Shown: in pieces, positions 10,485 through 24,102 of the stretch
Numbering within the stretch: the stretch's first letter is position 1
Layout of the letters: each line of letters opens with the position of its first letter
From: Phosphuga atrata
Taxonomy: Eukaryota > Arthropoda > Insecta > Coleoptera > Silphidae
Length of the DNA stretch: 64,000 nt
Reading direction: 5' to 3'
NCBI GenBank assembly: GCA_944588485.1
Contig: OX155897.1
Location: 47,415,297-47,479,296 of the forward strand
Position numbers and translations under genes: made by a program
The notes under the pieces: generated by a model
Databases searched by the model: none
What the model was told of the DNA's origin: nothing
The model's input: only the letters and a program-made list of their open reading frames with translations

Positions 10485-11324
10485 ATGGATTAAACCCAAC
10501 TTATCATAATGAGCATCATTATCCAGGAGAGTCAACAGTTAGAACTAGCCCATCGACTGACCAAAAATACATGCAACAACAAATGCCTGTCATGCAACCT
10601 GAAACTTAATCACTACACATCAGTCTTACGACCAGAAGCCCTGTATGGCATGGAGTGTCTTTCCTTGAACCGAAGAGGTCCGCTAGAGAAATTGGAAATC
10701 AGAGAGAGGAGAATCCTCACGAAGATCCTAGGCCCGGTAAACGAAAATGGGGAATTCCGAAGACGACTTAACTCTGAGCTCTACGAACATATTGAGAGGC
10801 TCTCCGACTGTACAAGAAAAAGAAGGGTACCCTTCTATGGCCACATTGCAAGATTGCCTCCAAACCGGCTAACCATCCGTCTATTCACCTTCTGGCAAAA
10901 CAAGAAGGTTCGTACCACTTGGTTGTCAGAAACCGAGAAGGATGTTAAAGAACTGGGAATAACAGATATCCAAAACAGGTAGTCTATGAGACGCACCCGG
11001 AAGTAAGGAAATAATATGAATAAGTGTTTGACAAATTAATTTTAAATATTTGTAACATGTATTTTATTTAAATACTATTGAGTTTTGCAGCACTATATAA
11101 TGTGTGAGGAAGAAAGTGTTTGGAAGATTTTTATGGATTTAGCTTCTTCGATTTTTGACGGTAGTTAACAATATATTATAATTCCTTGCTGATAAGGACT
11201 CTTTTGGCACAAAGTTAAATTTGATTTGGGCATATACAGTTTTTGTTTGCCTCTTGTATTGTAGTTGTGTTTGTCCATGTTTTTGTCGATGTTTTGTTTA
11301 TTTTTATAGATGATTGTAGACACT

Positions 11325-11330
<6 letters not shown>
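10485..11330 (+). pseudogene. RTE-like LINE fossil B, C-terminus and 3' UTR (left palindrome arm)
   Basis: The frame 10,509-10,982 encodes LRPEALYGMECLSLNRRGPL, LEIRERRILTKILGPV and KRRVPFYGHIARLPPNRL, the conserved post-RT tail. About 350 bp of 3' UTR follow, ending CACTTCCAA and then (TA)n. The same sequence lies inverted at 12,768-13,612. The joint at 10,485 falls inside the WINPTY-type codons of the family, so this is a chimeric copy. Confidence 0.75.

Positions 11331-11401
<71 letters not shown>
11329..11401. repeat. (TA)n tail of the left RTE-like copy
   Basis: TA repeat placed directly at the 3' UTR end (CACTTCCAA). RTE-clade elements are known to end in short tandem repeats, so this may be the element tail, later expanded. 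Confidence 0.9.
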
Positions 11402-11403
<2 letters not shown>

Positions 11404-12613
11404 CTAGGCACCGTAAGTATTCCTAGTTGTGAATAACGGGATGTCTTACGGGACTCATTTTTCTTCAATCCCATTATGGCTCTAACAATCCTTTTTTTGC
11501 CACGTAAGTATGTGTTTGTTTGGACACGTGGAGATGATCCCCAGACTACAATTTCATAGGATAAGATTGACTGTATTTCTGCATAGTAGAAGTGGAGCAG
11601 GTCAGCTATCGATACTATTTTTCGTATGCATCTTATTAGAAAAGTCTTTTTATTTAAAATTCTGTTCTACGGCGTGATTCCATTGAAGATGTTCCTCTAT
11701 AATGAAGCCTAAGAATTTTGTATGCTTTGATCTCTGAAGTGGATATGTTGCTATAGTTAATTAGAGATCTTCTGAATAATCGCTCCTTAAAGTTTAGAAG
11801 ATAACGTACTCAGACTTTTCTTTATTCAGGAATAAGTTGTTAGCTGCAAGCCATCTCTCATAAACCATTTCTTTTGTTCAAAAGTATCTGAGTACATATT
11901 TCATTGTCGGTGCCCTTTGCATTTATGTTTGCTGGCAGGTCTGCTATATACATCAAAAATAGTATTGGGGTTAGGATACTACCTTGAGGAACACATATAT
12001 CTTTTTCGTACGGCCGAGGAATGTGCTGTATTTTTTTAACTATCCATAACCAACATAATTTTAACCATCTGCCAGCTATCTCCCTTATACCTATATAGCT
12101 TATTTAATAGATGGTCATGTGGCACACAGTCGAAGGCCTTAGATAGATAGCAGAAATTACCAATCGGCCTTGTTCCACGGTCTACCTCTTGCATAATTCT
12201 TGTAATTACTTCTAGTATCGCTGTGTTTGTAGATTTCCCCTTGCAGAAGCCATGTTGTTGTGCGGTTGAAGCCATGTTGATTGCCATCAGCTTATATTTC
12301 TCTATAAATGGTGTGAATCGTTTTGATATGCATTTTTCTAAAATTTTCGAGAATTCTGACAGCAGTGCAATTGATCTATAGTTATTTACATCATTTTTAT
12401 GTCATTTTTTGTAGAATGGGCAAATTTTGGAGGTTTTTAGGACCTAGGGAAATTGTTTAATCTCCAAGGATTTGTTAATGATGTGAGTAATTCGCTTCAG
12501 TATGCAGTGTCGAAATTGTTTAATTATAATGCATGGTAGACCATCTGGACCACAAGATGTTTTGTTTTGCAATTCTTCCATAACAGACAAAACTTCCATA
12601 CATGTGATTTCCT
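11402..12613 (-). pseudogene. Jockey/CR1-like LINE fossil between two (TA)n arrays
   Basis: Minus-strand motifs in order: EVLSVMEELQNKTSCGPDGL (12.5-12.6 kb), HGFCKGKSTNTAILEV and FCYLSKAFDCVPHDHLL (12.1-12.25 kb), VPQGSILTPILFLMYIADLP (about 11.95 kb), and finally KKRIVRAIMGLKKNES (about 11.5 kb). This is the RT from finger to the C-terminal region, with stops and frameshifts. It occupies the centre of the larger palindrome, between the (TA)n tails of two RTE-like copies. Confidence 0.75.
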
Positions 12614-14620
<2,007 letters not shown>

Positions 14621-14737
14621 ATTTTTTATTTTTTATTATTAATTATAATTATAATAAATTAAAAAAATATAAAATCATAATTATATTTGTAATTAAATAT
14701 ACTATTATTTAATTGTTTTTTACGCACGCAAATATTC

Positions 14738-14823
14738 AATATCGCTAAGTTGCATTACAAAAAACAATTAAATAATATACTATTATTTAATTGCTCTTTT
14801 TTAATGTAACTTAACGATATTTA
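14738..14823. repeat. 86-bp imperfect palindrome
   Basis: AATATCGCTAAGTTGCATTA on the left pairs with TAATGTAACTTAACGATATT on the right, and AATTAAATAAT with ATTATTTAATT inside. Arms are about 42 bp with almost no loop. MITE-like hairpin, family unknown. Confidence 0.7.
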
Positions 14824-14950
14824 AGGTATGTCAAGGTCAAGTTATGTGGTAATACAGCGAAAAATGGCATTTGTCGCACTTAAAAACGTGCACCAAAATA
14901 GTACTTTTACTAATAGTACTTGAGCCGACCTCTGACCGAGTTTGGAAACT

Positions 14951-15735
14951 AAGGGCCTCTTACACCATCTCTAAGTAAAGCGTTGATTAGTTATTTTCCA
15001 GTTAACGTTAACGTTAATCTGTCAATTTCACAAACGAAAATAAAGCTTCGAGTAACAACTTACGGGTTAAGTGGATGACGTAACAAATTTACGTCACAGT
15101 CGTTCAATATACGTCACTGTTACTCGTCAAACGTCATTGATAATTGTCAACTGTCATTTGTGGTGTTTTTGTGTCTGGTTTGGAAAGCAAATTTGTTACT
15201 TTATTTACCAATATTTTTTAATTAGAATTGTAGTTCCTAAAAATTTTACATTTCAAACATTTGGTCTTTAACAATGGGGTTTTTTTAAACGGGCCGCGGA
15301 TAATAGATCCTTCCAAGTATGGATTATAAAAAATCCAGATGTCTTTAAGAATTTCTAATAGATATTTTATGATGGGTTTTTTTGTATAATCCTTTGGACG
15401 ATTTCGAATCCTAGGTACTCGTTGCGTCCTAGAATGCTCTAATTTATCCAATTGATGATCAATTAAATCAATTAAATCCATTTTTATTAATACATTTTAA
15501 AATAATCGTTGGCGTTATGATAAATACCTACACAAAATGACAACTGACAATTTTTAACTGTAAAGTAAACCCACTAATAGGCAGATGTCGTGGCAAGTAA
15601 GTTACGGATCGGTTAATTTTATGATTAGTGCTACTCCAACGTCGTGAAACTCGCACATGGAGTTACGGGTGACTTTAACTGGCGGAGAGCCTACTCGACA
15701 CTTTACTTGAGGATGGTGAAAGAGGCCTTATGAGA
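14951..15735. mobile_element. TIR element, possibly a non-autonomous PIF/Harbinger type
   Basis: Left end GGGCCTCTTACACCATCTCT and the inverse of the right end GGCCTCTTTCACCATCCTCA match over about 30 bp. TAA (left) and TTA (right) flank them, suggesting but not proving a 3-bp TWA target. Inside, a minus-strand frame (15,218-15,481) reads SRTQRVPRIRNRPKDY, loosely like the N-terminus of Harbinger transposases. No catalytic domain is present. Call is by end structure; the superfamily is uncertain. Confidence 0.5.
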
Positions 15736-17049
15736 ATAAGGGAATTTTCACTATAATGAGATTGAATTTGAGTAAAAATATTTATTCTAACATCTTTATT
15801 AAATATCTTTTCTATCGTTAAAATACGAAACTCACATTACATGCATTTATCCAATAAAAAGTATCTGTTGTTGCTATAACTGAATTACATCTTGATTAAA
15901 TGAAATGTTAAATCAAATAACAAGAAATAGTCTTGCTTTAGACTTATCGAATCATCTTTCAGTAATTTCATCTTTCGCCTTGATTGTCTAGTCTATTTTT
16001 TTTTGTCTCACTCACCCGATGCTTTCAATAACCTCTCGTATCTCTCGTCTACATCTAGCCGGAAATTTCAGATTTGTTTTACAAATCAGATTTATTTTTT
16101 CCTTAAGAAAATGGAATTGGATATATTCCTTTATATTGAACCAAATCCCACTGCGATTCACTTCATAGTACAACGCATTGAGAATATTTATGTTAAAATA
16201 TTTTACGACATGTTCCCCTCCAATTAGATTGCATTTGGCAAGACTTCAAATCGTCTCAATATTTCTCAACGTAAACATAAAGTGCATTGATACAAAAAAA
16301 GTTTTATTTCGTCTACGGAAGGCCATTCCGTAAAAATATTTCATTTCGCACATAACTTTCCTTATCAATATGTATTAGAGTTGTTATCGGGTATTGAACA
16401 ATATTTACCTTACATTGTCAGGGGTGACCTAAACATGTTATTAATGCATAGAGCAATTGAGAGTCCATATGGCCAGATAACGAAGCGACGATCGTACGAA
16501 CGCGACGATAAAGCCGCGTTATTTTTAGTGTACTAAATCCATCATTAAAGGCCCTTTGTGTTCCGATAATAACACCTCGTTACACAATTTGCCGCGTGAG
16601 ATACATTCGATTCACTGGAATATTTTAAATCGCAGTCTAACAAATTTCCATAAACAACACTTAACTCAATAAACCAGACAGACTAGACACTCAATTAAAC
16701 TAGTATGTAGTAGAAACTAGCATGTGATAGATAATATGATATGTTTTAATGAAATCAGTTTATTTGAGAATGAAATATTTTGACGATGTCAGTTTCCCAT
16801 AAGAACATTGAGATTTTCTTTGTAAAAATTCATTACATTTCCAAGATTGGAAGAAATGCGGATCGGTAATTTTAGCAAAATATCTCCAATCAGTCCATTT
16901 ACAATCTTCTGCTACAGAAGATTTACTGTGATCACCAAAGTCTCCATTTACTCTTTATTAGGTTATTAGATATAGAAATAGAAAGTATATAGAAAGTACA
17001 ATTATTAGAGTATAGAAAATAATCAAATAAATCTGCAAATCGGAAAATT
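15736..17049. other. Unassigned 1.3 kb
   Basis: Mixed AT-rich and moderately GC sequence with no coding frame of note. A short degenerate minisatellite-like patch (CAGACAGACTAGACAC) lies near 16,676. I see no intron or exon signal worth calling. Confidence 0.4.
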
Positions 17050-17560
17050 TCAAACTTTTAATTGGCATTACCATTGGAAAATGTTGAAAACAAATGTGTC
17101 CCTTCGTTCTAATAGAGCAACAAATATAGCCAAGGCCGAAAAGGCCCTTTCAGCTTCTATGCTTGTCGGCTTTATTGTCAACAAATAATCATGAATAGCA
17201 GACACGTATTCTCCTCGAACTCCTTCACTTTCAAATGCAGTCATTTCCTTTCTTAATACTTTATCAAAATCTTTCCCTTTTTTAGTATGAATGGTATAAG
17301 AAGTCGCTTCTTGCTGAATTTGTAATTGAAATTTTTCCTGTAACGTCGAATCTTTTTTCAGGGATGATGAACCTAAGTTCATCTCTACTATTTCCTCCAC
17401 GTTTTCGTTAGAATTGAAATATGATGATTCGTCATGTCGAATAAGCCTTTCTAAGATTTATCAGATATCATTTCTAGTCGTATAAATTTTATTCTTTCGC
17501 ATATTAAAAGTATTATTAGCTCGGATTATATCTTCATGATATTTCTTTGGATTCTGTAAG
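17050..17560 (-). pseudogene. hAT transposase C-terminal fossil (dimerisation domain)
   Basis: The minus strand encodes YLQNPKKYHEDI, two stops, ILERLIRHDESSYF, and then an open frame (17,068-17,400) ending YLLTIKPTSIEAERAFSAL and IFVALLERRDT. The P-T-S-x-E-A-E-R-A-F-S block is the hallmark of the hAT family C-terminal dimerisation (hATC) domain. The domain is damaged after the block (normally a basic K-x-R-S-x-L follows). No TIRs were found nearby. Confidence 0.8.
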
Positions 17561-19333
17561 TATATTAATATGGTGGTTAACTCGAACGAGTAATACTGTT
17601 AGCTTTTGAAATGCAACAAAAGTGGCGCCATGCGCACCACGCATTTAAAGTACCTACTCATGCAACTTCTTAAGGTGCCATACTCTCTGACACCTTAGGC
17701 AACCTCTCACGCATACTTGTGGAACGCATCATCTACTAATATACGGACATATCAGTTTATCGCCGGTTCCGAACGGCACTAGTTGAGAGGATTAATATGC
17801 AGAATTACTCGTGGTAGTTTGCCCTTGCTTTCTACGAGGTGGCCACAGCATAGTTCCGTGAAAATTTTAGTCTTCTCCTTCTTTTAGATTTTTTAGACTT
17901 CTTTAGTCTTTACATTTAATTATATATACAAATAAAAGTGTAGATTTCGTAATATAAAATAGATGTCGTACACAATTTCAAATTATTTCGTTCGATTTTA
18001 TTATGAATTTTAAATAGTCAACAAAATAGAAGGTTTATTATATAGTAAATTATAGTAAACAGATATTGATGGTTTCTTATCGCTACATTTTCATGTGGAT
18101 GGATCAAGGCGAAGTTCGAATATTATAGTAGTAACCAGATAAAAAGTGTATGTAAACAGACATTTGTGGTACGACAGCAATCAACTGATCGCAATACCTG
18201 CCTTCTAGACTGATTTCTGTTAAATACAGCCATAGAAAAAAGTTTCCTAAATTCTTTAATGCAAACGTCGATACTGTATTGCCATTCAAATTGTCATTCA
18301 CCATTTTCCAGGCGTCTACCTTTACGAAAATAACTTTCCACAATAAATGTCTTTTACTCTTTGGTAAACATTATAAACTACTGACAACTACTTAAAAATG
18401 ACATTTGGAAATTGTTTCTAATTTTGTGTGATTAGAACTTTTTACCGTTAGTTAAGCGCATGCGCATCTGCCAAGTTTGAAAGGCGGGAATATAAAAGTT
18501 TCGGGCACATATTTCGTTATATGTCAAAACGTTCGCGAACTTTTTGACGTATAAAGTGCCGGAAATTGACACATGCCCACCAAAAAATTTAAACTATGAA
18601 AAGGTCAATTTAAAAATGACCTGTCTCTCCAAATTCATCGCAGAAGAAGATTCCAAGAGTTTTGGGATTCACGTTATATTAAAATATTAATAATGATTAA
18701 AAATAAATAAATATTATAAAAAAAAAAATTGGCGATAAGCATAAAAATTGGGGGAATAAATTTCTTAAAAAATTTGTAATTTTGAAGTCATATCTAGCTG
18801 AAGTCTAACGGAAAGAGCTAAGAAAATGCAATTTGGATATTTGTAATCAGCAGGAGAAAACAATTTTAGATTTTTCCAATTGACTGTTCCTGTTGTTGTT
18901 CTCTCATTTTCCATTGATTTTTTTAATGTGACAACTTTAGAACGGCGTTTTGCAGTAACTGACAGTATTCATCTTTAAGTCATCATAAGTCCCATTAGAA
19001 AGTTTAAAATTGCATCGACGCTGCCATCAGTTTAAAATCATTTAGGTTTATGAAGGTTTCTCAGGAAATTAGCAATCGAATTTCATAAATTTAGTCTCAA
19101 AAGAAGCATAAAGGATTATATTAAGTATAATTGAACCCACCAATAAATAAGTGCTAAAGGCTAAAAACTGCGAAAATCTGTTAAAAACATGAAAAAGCAC
19201 CATTTCGGTGATATCTTATTTTTGAGCAACATAATCTTAAAAATTGTTTTCATTATTTCTATCTCGAAACATGAAATTTTCACCTTAAATGTTCATCATT
19301 TCGGTGCGAATAGAAATAAGATTAGAATAGAAT

Positions 19334-19335
<2 letters not shown>
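17561..19335. other. Unassigned 1.8 kb with a 38-bp palindrome
   Basis: No convincing coding frame. A TATAAAAG box-like word lies near 18,491, and a palindrome lies 20 bp downstream (listed apart). The minus frame 18,104-18,343 does not resemble any family I know. The rest is AT-rich. Confidence 0.4.
18517..18554. repeat. 38-bp near-perfect palindrome
   Basis: Centre GTTCGCGAAC, arms TTATATGTCAAAA and TTTTTGACGTATAA. Only a few mismatches between the arms and no loop. Lies just 3' of a TATAAAAG word and a GGGCGGGA-like box (AAAGGCGGGAA), so a promoter-type palindrome is conceivable; a MITE end is an alternative. Confidence 0.6.
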
Positions 19336-19401
<66 letters not shown>

Positions 19402-19405
19402 TGTA
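19336..19405. repeat. (TA)n at the 3' end of the minus-strand PLE
   Basis: TA array directly abutting the PLE terminus TTGTATTTGAGGTTTTCGCG. The same arrangement occurs at 23,317-23,420. Confidence 0.95.
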
Positions 19406-20675
19406 TTTGAGGTTTTCGCGGATAGAAACATGTGCTTTGTTTTCTCGGGGATTCCGCGTTGCTGTTGAGGGTTGGTTCTGAAAAGAACCGGATTCTCGAC
19501 GTTTCGGCGAACTAACATTCGCCATTTTCAAGATATATATGCGTAAGTGCGGGTTAACCGTTAGACGCATACTGAGAGCTCATTCGTGGGATGCGACTAT
19601 ATAAAGCTGTCTGGCTTCGGGTCATGCGCGTTGTGTGCGGTGCTTCGGTTCTGTTGTTTGTTTGTCTTGTTTGTCGTATATGTGTCTTGGGTGTCAGCGA
19701 TTGCATTTTGAGGGTGGATATGATCGGTCGCCATGCTGGGGGAGTCTCAAGGAGTCGTCTCTCGTGTTGATGCAGTAGTCTCGTTTTTCTATCTCTATGG
19801 CTTCTCTGTATAGTCTTGACATTTCGTGGCTAATCTGTGCATGAGTCCTTGAATTTCTAAAGTCCATCCAGTGACCGGTGTTGGTGTTTTGGACAACAGC
19901 GGATGAAACTTTGTCTTTGTGTCTGCCTGAAACTACATGTTCTTGGAACCTAGCCGATATTTTTCTATTGGTACGTCCAATGTAAGTTCGTTCACATGTT
20001 CCGCAAGGTATTTCGTAAATTCCATGGGATTCTAACGGGATGGTGTCTTTAACGATGCGTAGCATGGAGGATATTTTCTGGTTAGGTTTGAAAATGGTGT
20101 CGATGTTGTGTCTTTTTAGGATTCTGACGATTTTGTCAGTTGATCCATGCACATATGGTAGGTATGCTGTGCTAACGGGTTTCTGGCGTTCTTCAGTTCT
20201 TTGGTTACTGTTCTCTGTACGACGGAAATCTCTGGATATTAAGCTCTTTGGATATACTTTTGAAGAAAGAGCTTCTCGTAAGTTCTTCAATTCATTTGGT
20301 AAGTTAAGCTGGTCGGCTAGTCTTTTGGATCGGGTGGTAAGAGTGTTTACTACCGATGCTAGTTGTTTGGGGTGATGGTGCGAAAAAGCGTTCAGATATC
20401 GGTATGCGTTGGTTTCCGGTAAACAGTGTGACTTAAGGTGCCGTCTGGTTTCTTCTGTACTAAAACATCCAAGAAAGGAAGTCGTTGATGCTTTTCTATC
20501 TCCATTGTAAATTTGGTCGTGGTCGTGTTGGTAGTTAAAATGGGTAAGGAATTTGTCCAGCTCTGGTCTGCCGTGGGGCCAGATTACAAATGTGTCGTCA
20601 ACATATCTTAACCAGAGTGTAGGTTTAAGTGTGGAGGATGAGATTGCATTTTCCTCAAAATGTATAAGAAATGTG
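19406..20675 (-). pseudogene. Penelope-like element 1, minus copy: RT end plus GIY-YIG endonuclease
   Basis: From about 20.67 kb leftward: LRYVDDTFVIWPHGRPELDK (RT palm with YVDD kept), a one-base frame change near 20.5 kb, LTTRSKRLADQLNLPNELK, then the open frame 19,694-20,290 with KISSMLRIVKDTIP, SHGIYEIPCGTCERTYIGRT and KISARFQEHVV. GIY...TYIG with the following R and E is the GIY-YIG nuclease of Penelope elements. The 5' part of the RT is missing. The noncoding 3' end (19,406-19,690) carries the hammerhead-like motif at 19,486-19,532. Lies head to head with the next copy. Confidence 0.85.
19486..19532 (-). ncRNA. Hammerhead-ribozyme-like motif of PLE 1 (minus copy)
   Basis: On the minus strand: CTTGAAAATG, a stem GGCGAA/TTCGCC with loop TGTTAG, then CGAAACGTCG. 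It has the order (C)TGA..GA - stem II - GAAA of the hammerhead core, which PLE long terminal repeats are known to carry. The CUGANGA box is imperfect (CTTGAAAA), so self-cleavage is doubtful. Confidence 0.45.
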
Positions 20676-22320
20676 TTGAACCCATCGCAATTAAATCCAA
20701 AAAAATATGTATCGGATCTGGCAGAACATTGTTTAAAGAATACATACTTTAGGTACGATCGTCAATTATACAAACAAGTCATACGAGCACCAATGGGTTC
20801 ACCTCTATCCCCCGAAAATTGTAATTCCTATGTCCGCAATGCTGAACACTTCATAGACATACTGAAAAATCACCTACTCCAGCCGGCCACCTCCTTGTGA
20901 GCTTTGACATTGTATCATTATTCACAAAAGTACCGGTCCCCGAGGCCTTAAACATCATAAGATCGCAATTAAAACCAAAAAAATATGTATCAGATCTGGC
21001 AGAACATTGTTTAAAGAATACATACTTTAGGTACGATCGTCAAATATACAAACAAGTCATACGAGCACCAATGGGTTCACCTCTATCCCCAGTAATAGCT
21101 AACTTCTTACAGATTTTGAGGAAAAGGCAATCTTATCCGCCACACTTAAACCTACACTCTGGTTAAGATATGTTGACGACACATTTGTAATCTGGCCCCA
21201 CGGCAGACCAGATCTGGACAAATTCCTCACCCATTTTAACTTCCAACACGACCAAATCAAATTTGCAATGGAGATAGAAAAGCATCATCGACTTCCTTTC
21301 TTGGATGTTGTAGTACAGAAGAAACCAGACGGCACCTTAAGTCACACTGTCTACCGGAAACCAACGCATACACAGATATCTGAACGCTTCTTCGTACCAT
21401 CACCCCAACCAACTAGCAACGGTAGTCAAAACTCTTACCACCCGATCCAAAAGACTAGCCGACCAGCTTAACTTACCAAAAGAATTGAAGAACTTACGAG
21501 AAGCTCTTTCTTCAAATGGATATAAACAGCTTAATATCCAGAGCTTTCCGTCGTACAGAGAACAGTAACCAAAGAACTGAAGAACGCCAGAAACTCGTTA
21601 GCACAGCATAACAACCATATGTGCATGGATCAACAGACAAAATTGCCAGAATCCTAGAAAGACACAATCGATCACCAACACACAACACATCGACACCATT
21701 TTCAAACCTAACCAGTTTCAAACTATCCTCCATGCTACGCAGCGTTAAAGACTCCATCCCGTTAGAATCCCATGGAATTTACGAAATACCTTGCGGAACA
21801 TGTGAACGAACTTACATTGGACGTACCAATAGAAAAATATCGGCTAGGATTCAAGAACATGTAGTTTCAGACAGACGCAAACACAAAGTTTCATACGTTC
21901 TTGTCCAAGACACCAACACCGGTCACTGGATGGACTTTAGAAATTCAAGGGCTCTTGAACAGATTAGCCACGAAATGTCAAGAGTATACAGAGAAGCCAT
22001 AGAGATAGAGAAACGAGACTACTGCACGAGAGACGACTCCTTGAGACTCCCCCCAGCATGGCGACCGATCATATCCACCCTCAAAATGCAATCCCAGACA
22101 CCCAGGATCCCAAGACACATATACGACAAACAAGACAAACAAACAACAGAACCGAAGCACCGCACAGAACGCGCATGACCCGAAGCCAGACAGCTATAAA
22201 TAGTCGTCTCCCACGAACGAGCTCTCTTGAAAATGGCGAATGTTAGTTCGCCGAAACGTCGAGAATCCGGTTCATTTCAGAACCGGATTCATTTCAGAAA
22301 CCCTCAACATCAGCGAATGA
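20676..22320 (+). pseudogene. Penelope-like element 1, plus copy: RT and GIY-YIG endonuclease, rearranged
   Basis: LVSFDIVSLFTKVPVPEAL (RT motif A region, 20,897), then AEHCLKNTYFRYDRQIYKQV and APMGSPLSPVIANF, then LRYVDDTFVIWPHGRPDLDK (21,158), HRLPFLDVVVQKKPDGTL and YRKPTHTQIS. The GIY-YIG frame is 21,621-22,178: SHGIYEIPCGTCERTYIGRT. About 135 bp covering KKYVSDLAEH...GSPLSP are present twice (20,680-20,815 and 20,968-21,105), out of order. Frame breaks make it inactive. The hammerhead-like motif is at 22,226-22,266. Confidence 0.85.
22226..22266 (+). ncRNA. Hammerhead-ribozyme-like motif of PLE 1 (plus copy)
   Basis: Same core as at 19,486-19,532 in opposite orientation: CTTGAAAATG, GGCGAA/TTCGCC stem, CGAAACGTCG. 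It marks the outer 3' end of the plus copy. Confidence 0.45.
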
Positions 22321-23190
22321 AACGAAAAAACAAACATCTCCGAATCATCAAGCATAGAAGCTTTGGCACACAATTCAATTGAATCGGACGTACAGGGATA
22401 ATCTACCAATAGATTGGTAGATTATCCCGGTACGTCCCGGTAATTCAATTGAATTGTGTGCCAAAGCTTCTATGCTTGATGATTCGGCGATGTTTGTAGA
22501 TACAATAGATTGTTAGATTATCCCGGTACGTCCGATTCAATTGAATTGTGTGCCAAAGCTTCTATGCTTGATGATTCGGAGATGTTTACAAAAAACCAAA
22601 AAGCGACTAAAACTGGATGTTAACTTAACATCTCCGAATCATCAAGCATAGAAGCTTTGGCACACAATTCAATTGAATCGGACGTACCGGGATAATCTAC
22701 CAATCTATTGAATCACTTTTGGCACATGAGCTCAAGATGCTCCATGTGAGCTGTCACTTTTGTCACATGAGCTCAAGATGCTCCATGAGAGCCGTTTCGC
22801 TGCGTCAAAGCAAGCGACTATGAAACGATCAAGACCTTTAGTGCCAGGGGTTTTAGTGCCAAGGCCTGCAGTCTTACAAAAAACCAAAAAGCGACTAAAA
22901 ACTGGATGTTAACTTAACATCTCAATCTTCAATCTACCAATCTACCAACCTATTGGTAGATTATCCCGGTACGTACGATTCAATTGAATTGTGTGCCAAA
23001 GCTTCTATGCTTGATGATTCGGAGATGTTAAGTTTACATCCAGTTTTTAGTCGCTTTTTGGTTTTTTGGAAGACTGCAGGCCTTCTGCCCCTGACACTAT
23101 AGATCTTGACCGTTTCATAGTCGCTTGCTTTGACGCAGCGAAACGGCTCAGAAGGAGCATCTTGAGCTGATGTGCCAAAAGTGACTGAAG
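22321..23190. repeat. Foldback cluster of inverted repeats
   Basis: A roughly 85-bp module (CTCCGAATCATCAAGCATAG ... ATTCAATTGAAT ... GGTAGATTATCCCGG) occurs five times: + at about 22,338, - at about 22,410, - at about 22,505, + at about 22,628, - at about 22,940. A second, larger palindrome spans about 22,712-23,185, arms of about 200 bp sharing CGTTTCGCTGCGTCAAAGCA and AAACCAAAAAGCGACTAAAA, centred near 22,945. No coding capacity. The structure is that of a foldback element or nested snap-back MITEs. Confidence 0.85.
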
Positions 23191-23309
23191 ATTGTCCGTA
23201 CTATTGTTAGACATCATTAGATCGTGCTCTTTGTCTTTTAGATATTAATCGTTCCGTTATTTTTTGTATGACGTACATCTTGTGCACTGACACACGCAAT
23301 CGTAAATTC

Positions 23310-23316
<7 letters not shown>

Positions 23317-23361
<45 letters not shown>

Positions 23362-23382
23362 GTCGAGAAATATATATATGTA

Positions 23383-23419
<37 letters not shown>
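23317..23419. repeat. Interrupted (TA)n at a PLE 3' end
   Basis: TA array with a CGTCGAGAAA interruption, abutting the PLE terminus at 23,420. Confidence 0.93.
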
Positions 23420-23605
23420 GTTGTATTTGAGGTTTTCGCGGATAGATACCTGTGTTGTATTGTTTTCTCGGGGATTCCGCGTTGATGCTGAGGGTTGGCT
23501 CTGAAAAGAACCGGATTATCGACGTTTCGGCGAACTAACATTCGCCATTCTCAAGAGATATATGCGTCCGTGCGGGTCAACCGTTAGACGCATACTTAAA
23601 TGTAT
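23420..23605 (-). mobile_element. Solo 3' terminal fragment of PLE 1
   Basis: Matches the first about 190 bp of the minus copy at 19,406 (TTGTATTTGAGGTTTTCGCG ... AACCGTTAGACGCATACT) with small differences, including the hammerhead-like motif at 23,516-23,556. No coding sequence; it looks like a terminal-repeat fragment. Confidence 0.8.
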
Positions 23606-23654
23606 GTTAAACTGCAATCTTTCAGCCCTGTCGAAACCACACTCTCTGTGGTCT

Positions 23655-24062
<408 letters not shown>

Positions 24063-24102
24063 TAGGCAGTCAGGCACTGCTGACTGAAGTGAAAACTTTT
24101 GA
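24063..24102 (-). repeat. Copy of a 36-bp dispersed motif
   Basis: Inverse of TTTTCACTTCAGTCGGCAGT plus GCTTGACTGCC, also found at about 48,762-48,796 and 50,893-50,928. It may be the end of a dispersed element (repeat family A). Confidence 0.7.

Noticed and set aside
18104..18343. A 79-aa minus-strand ORF as a host gene
   Set aside because: No recognisable domain or splice context; the length is within chance expectation for this composition.
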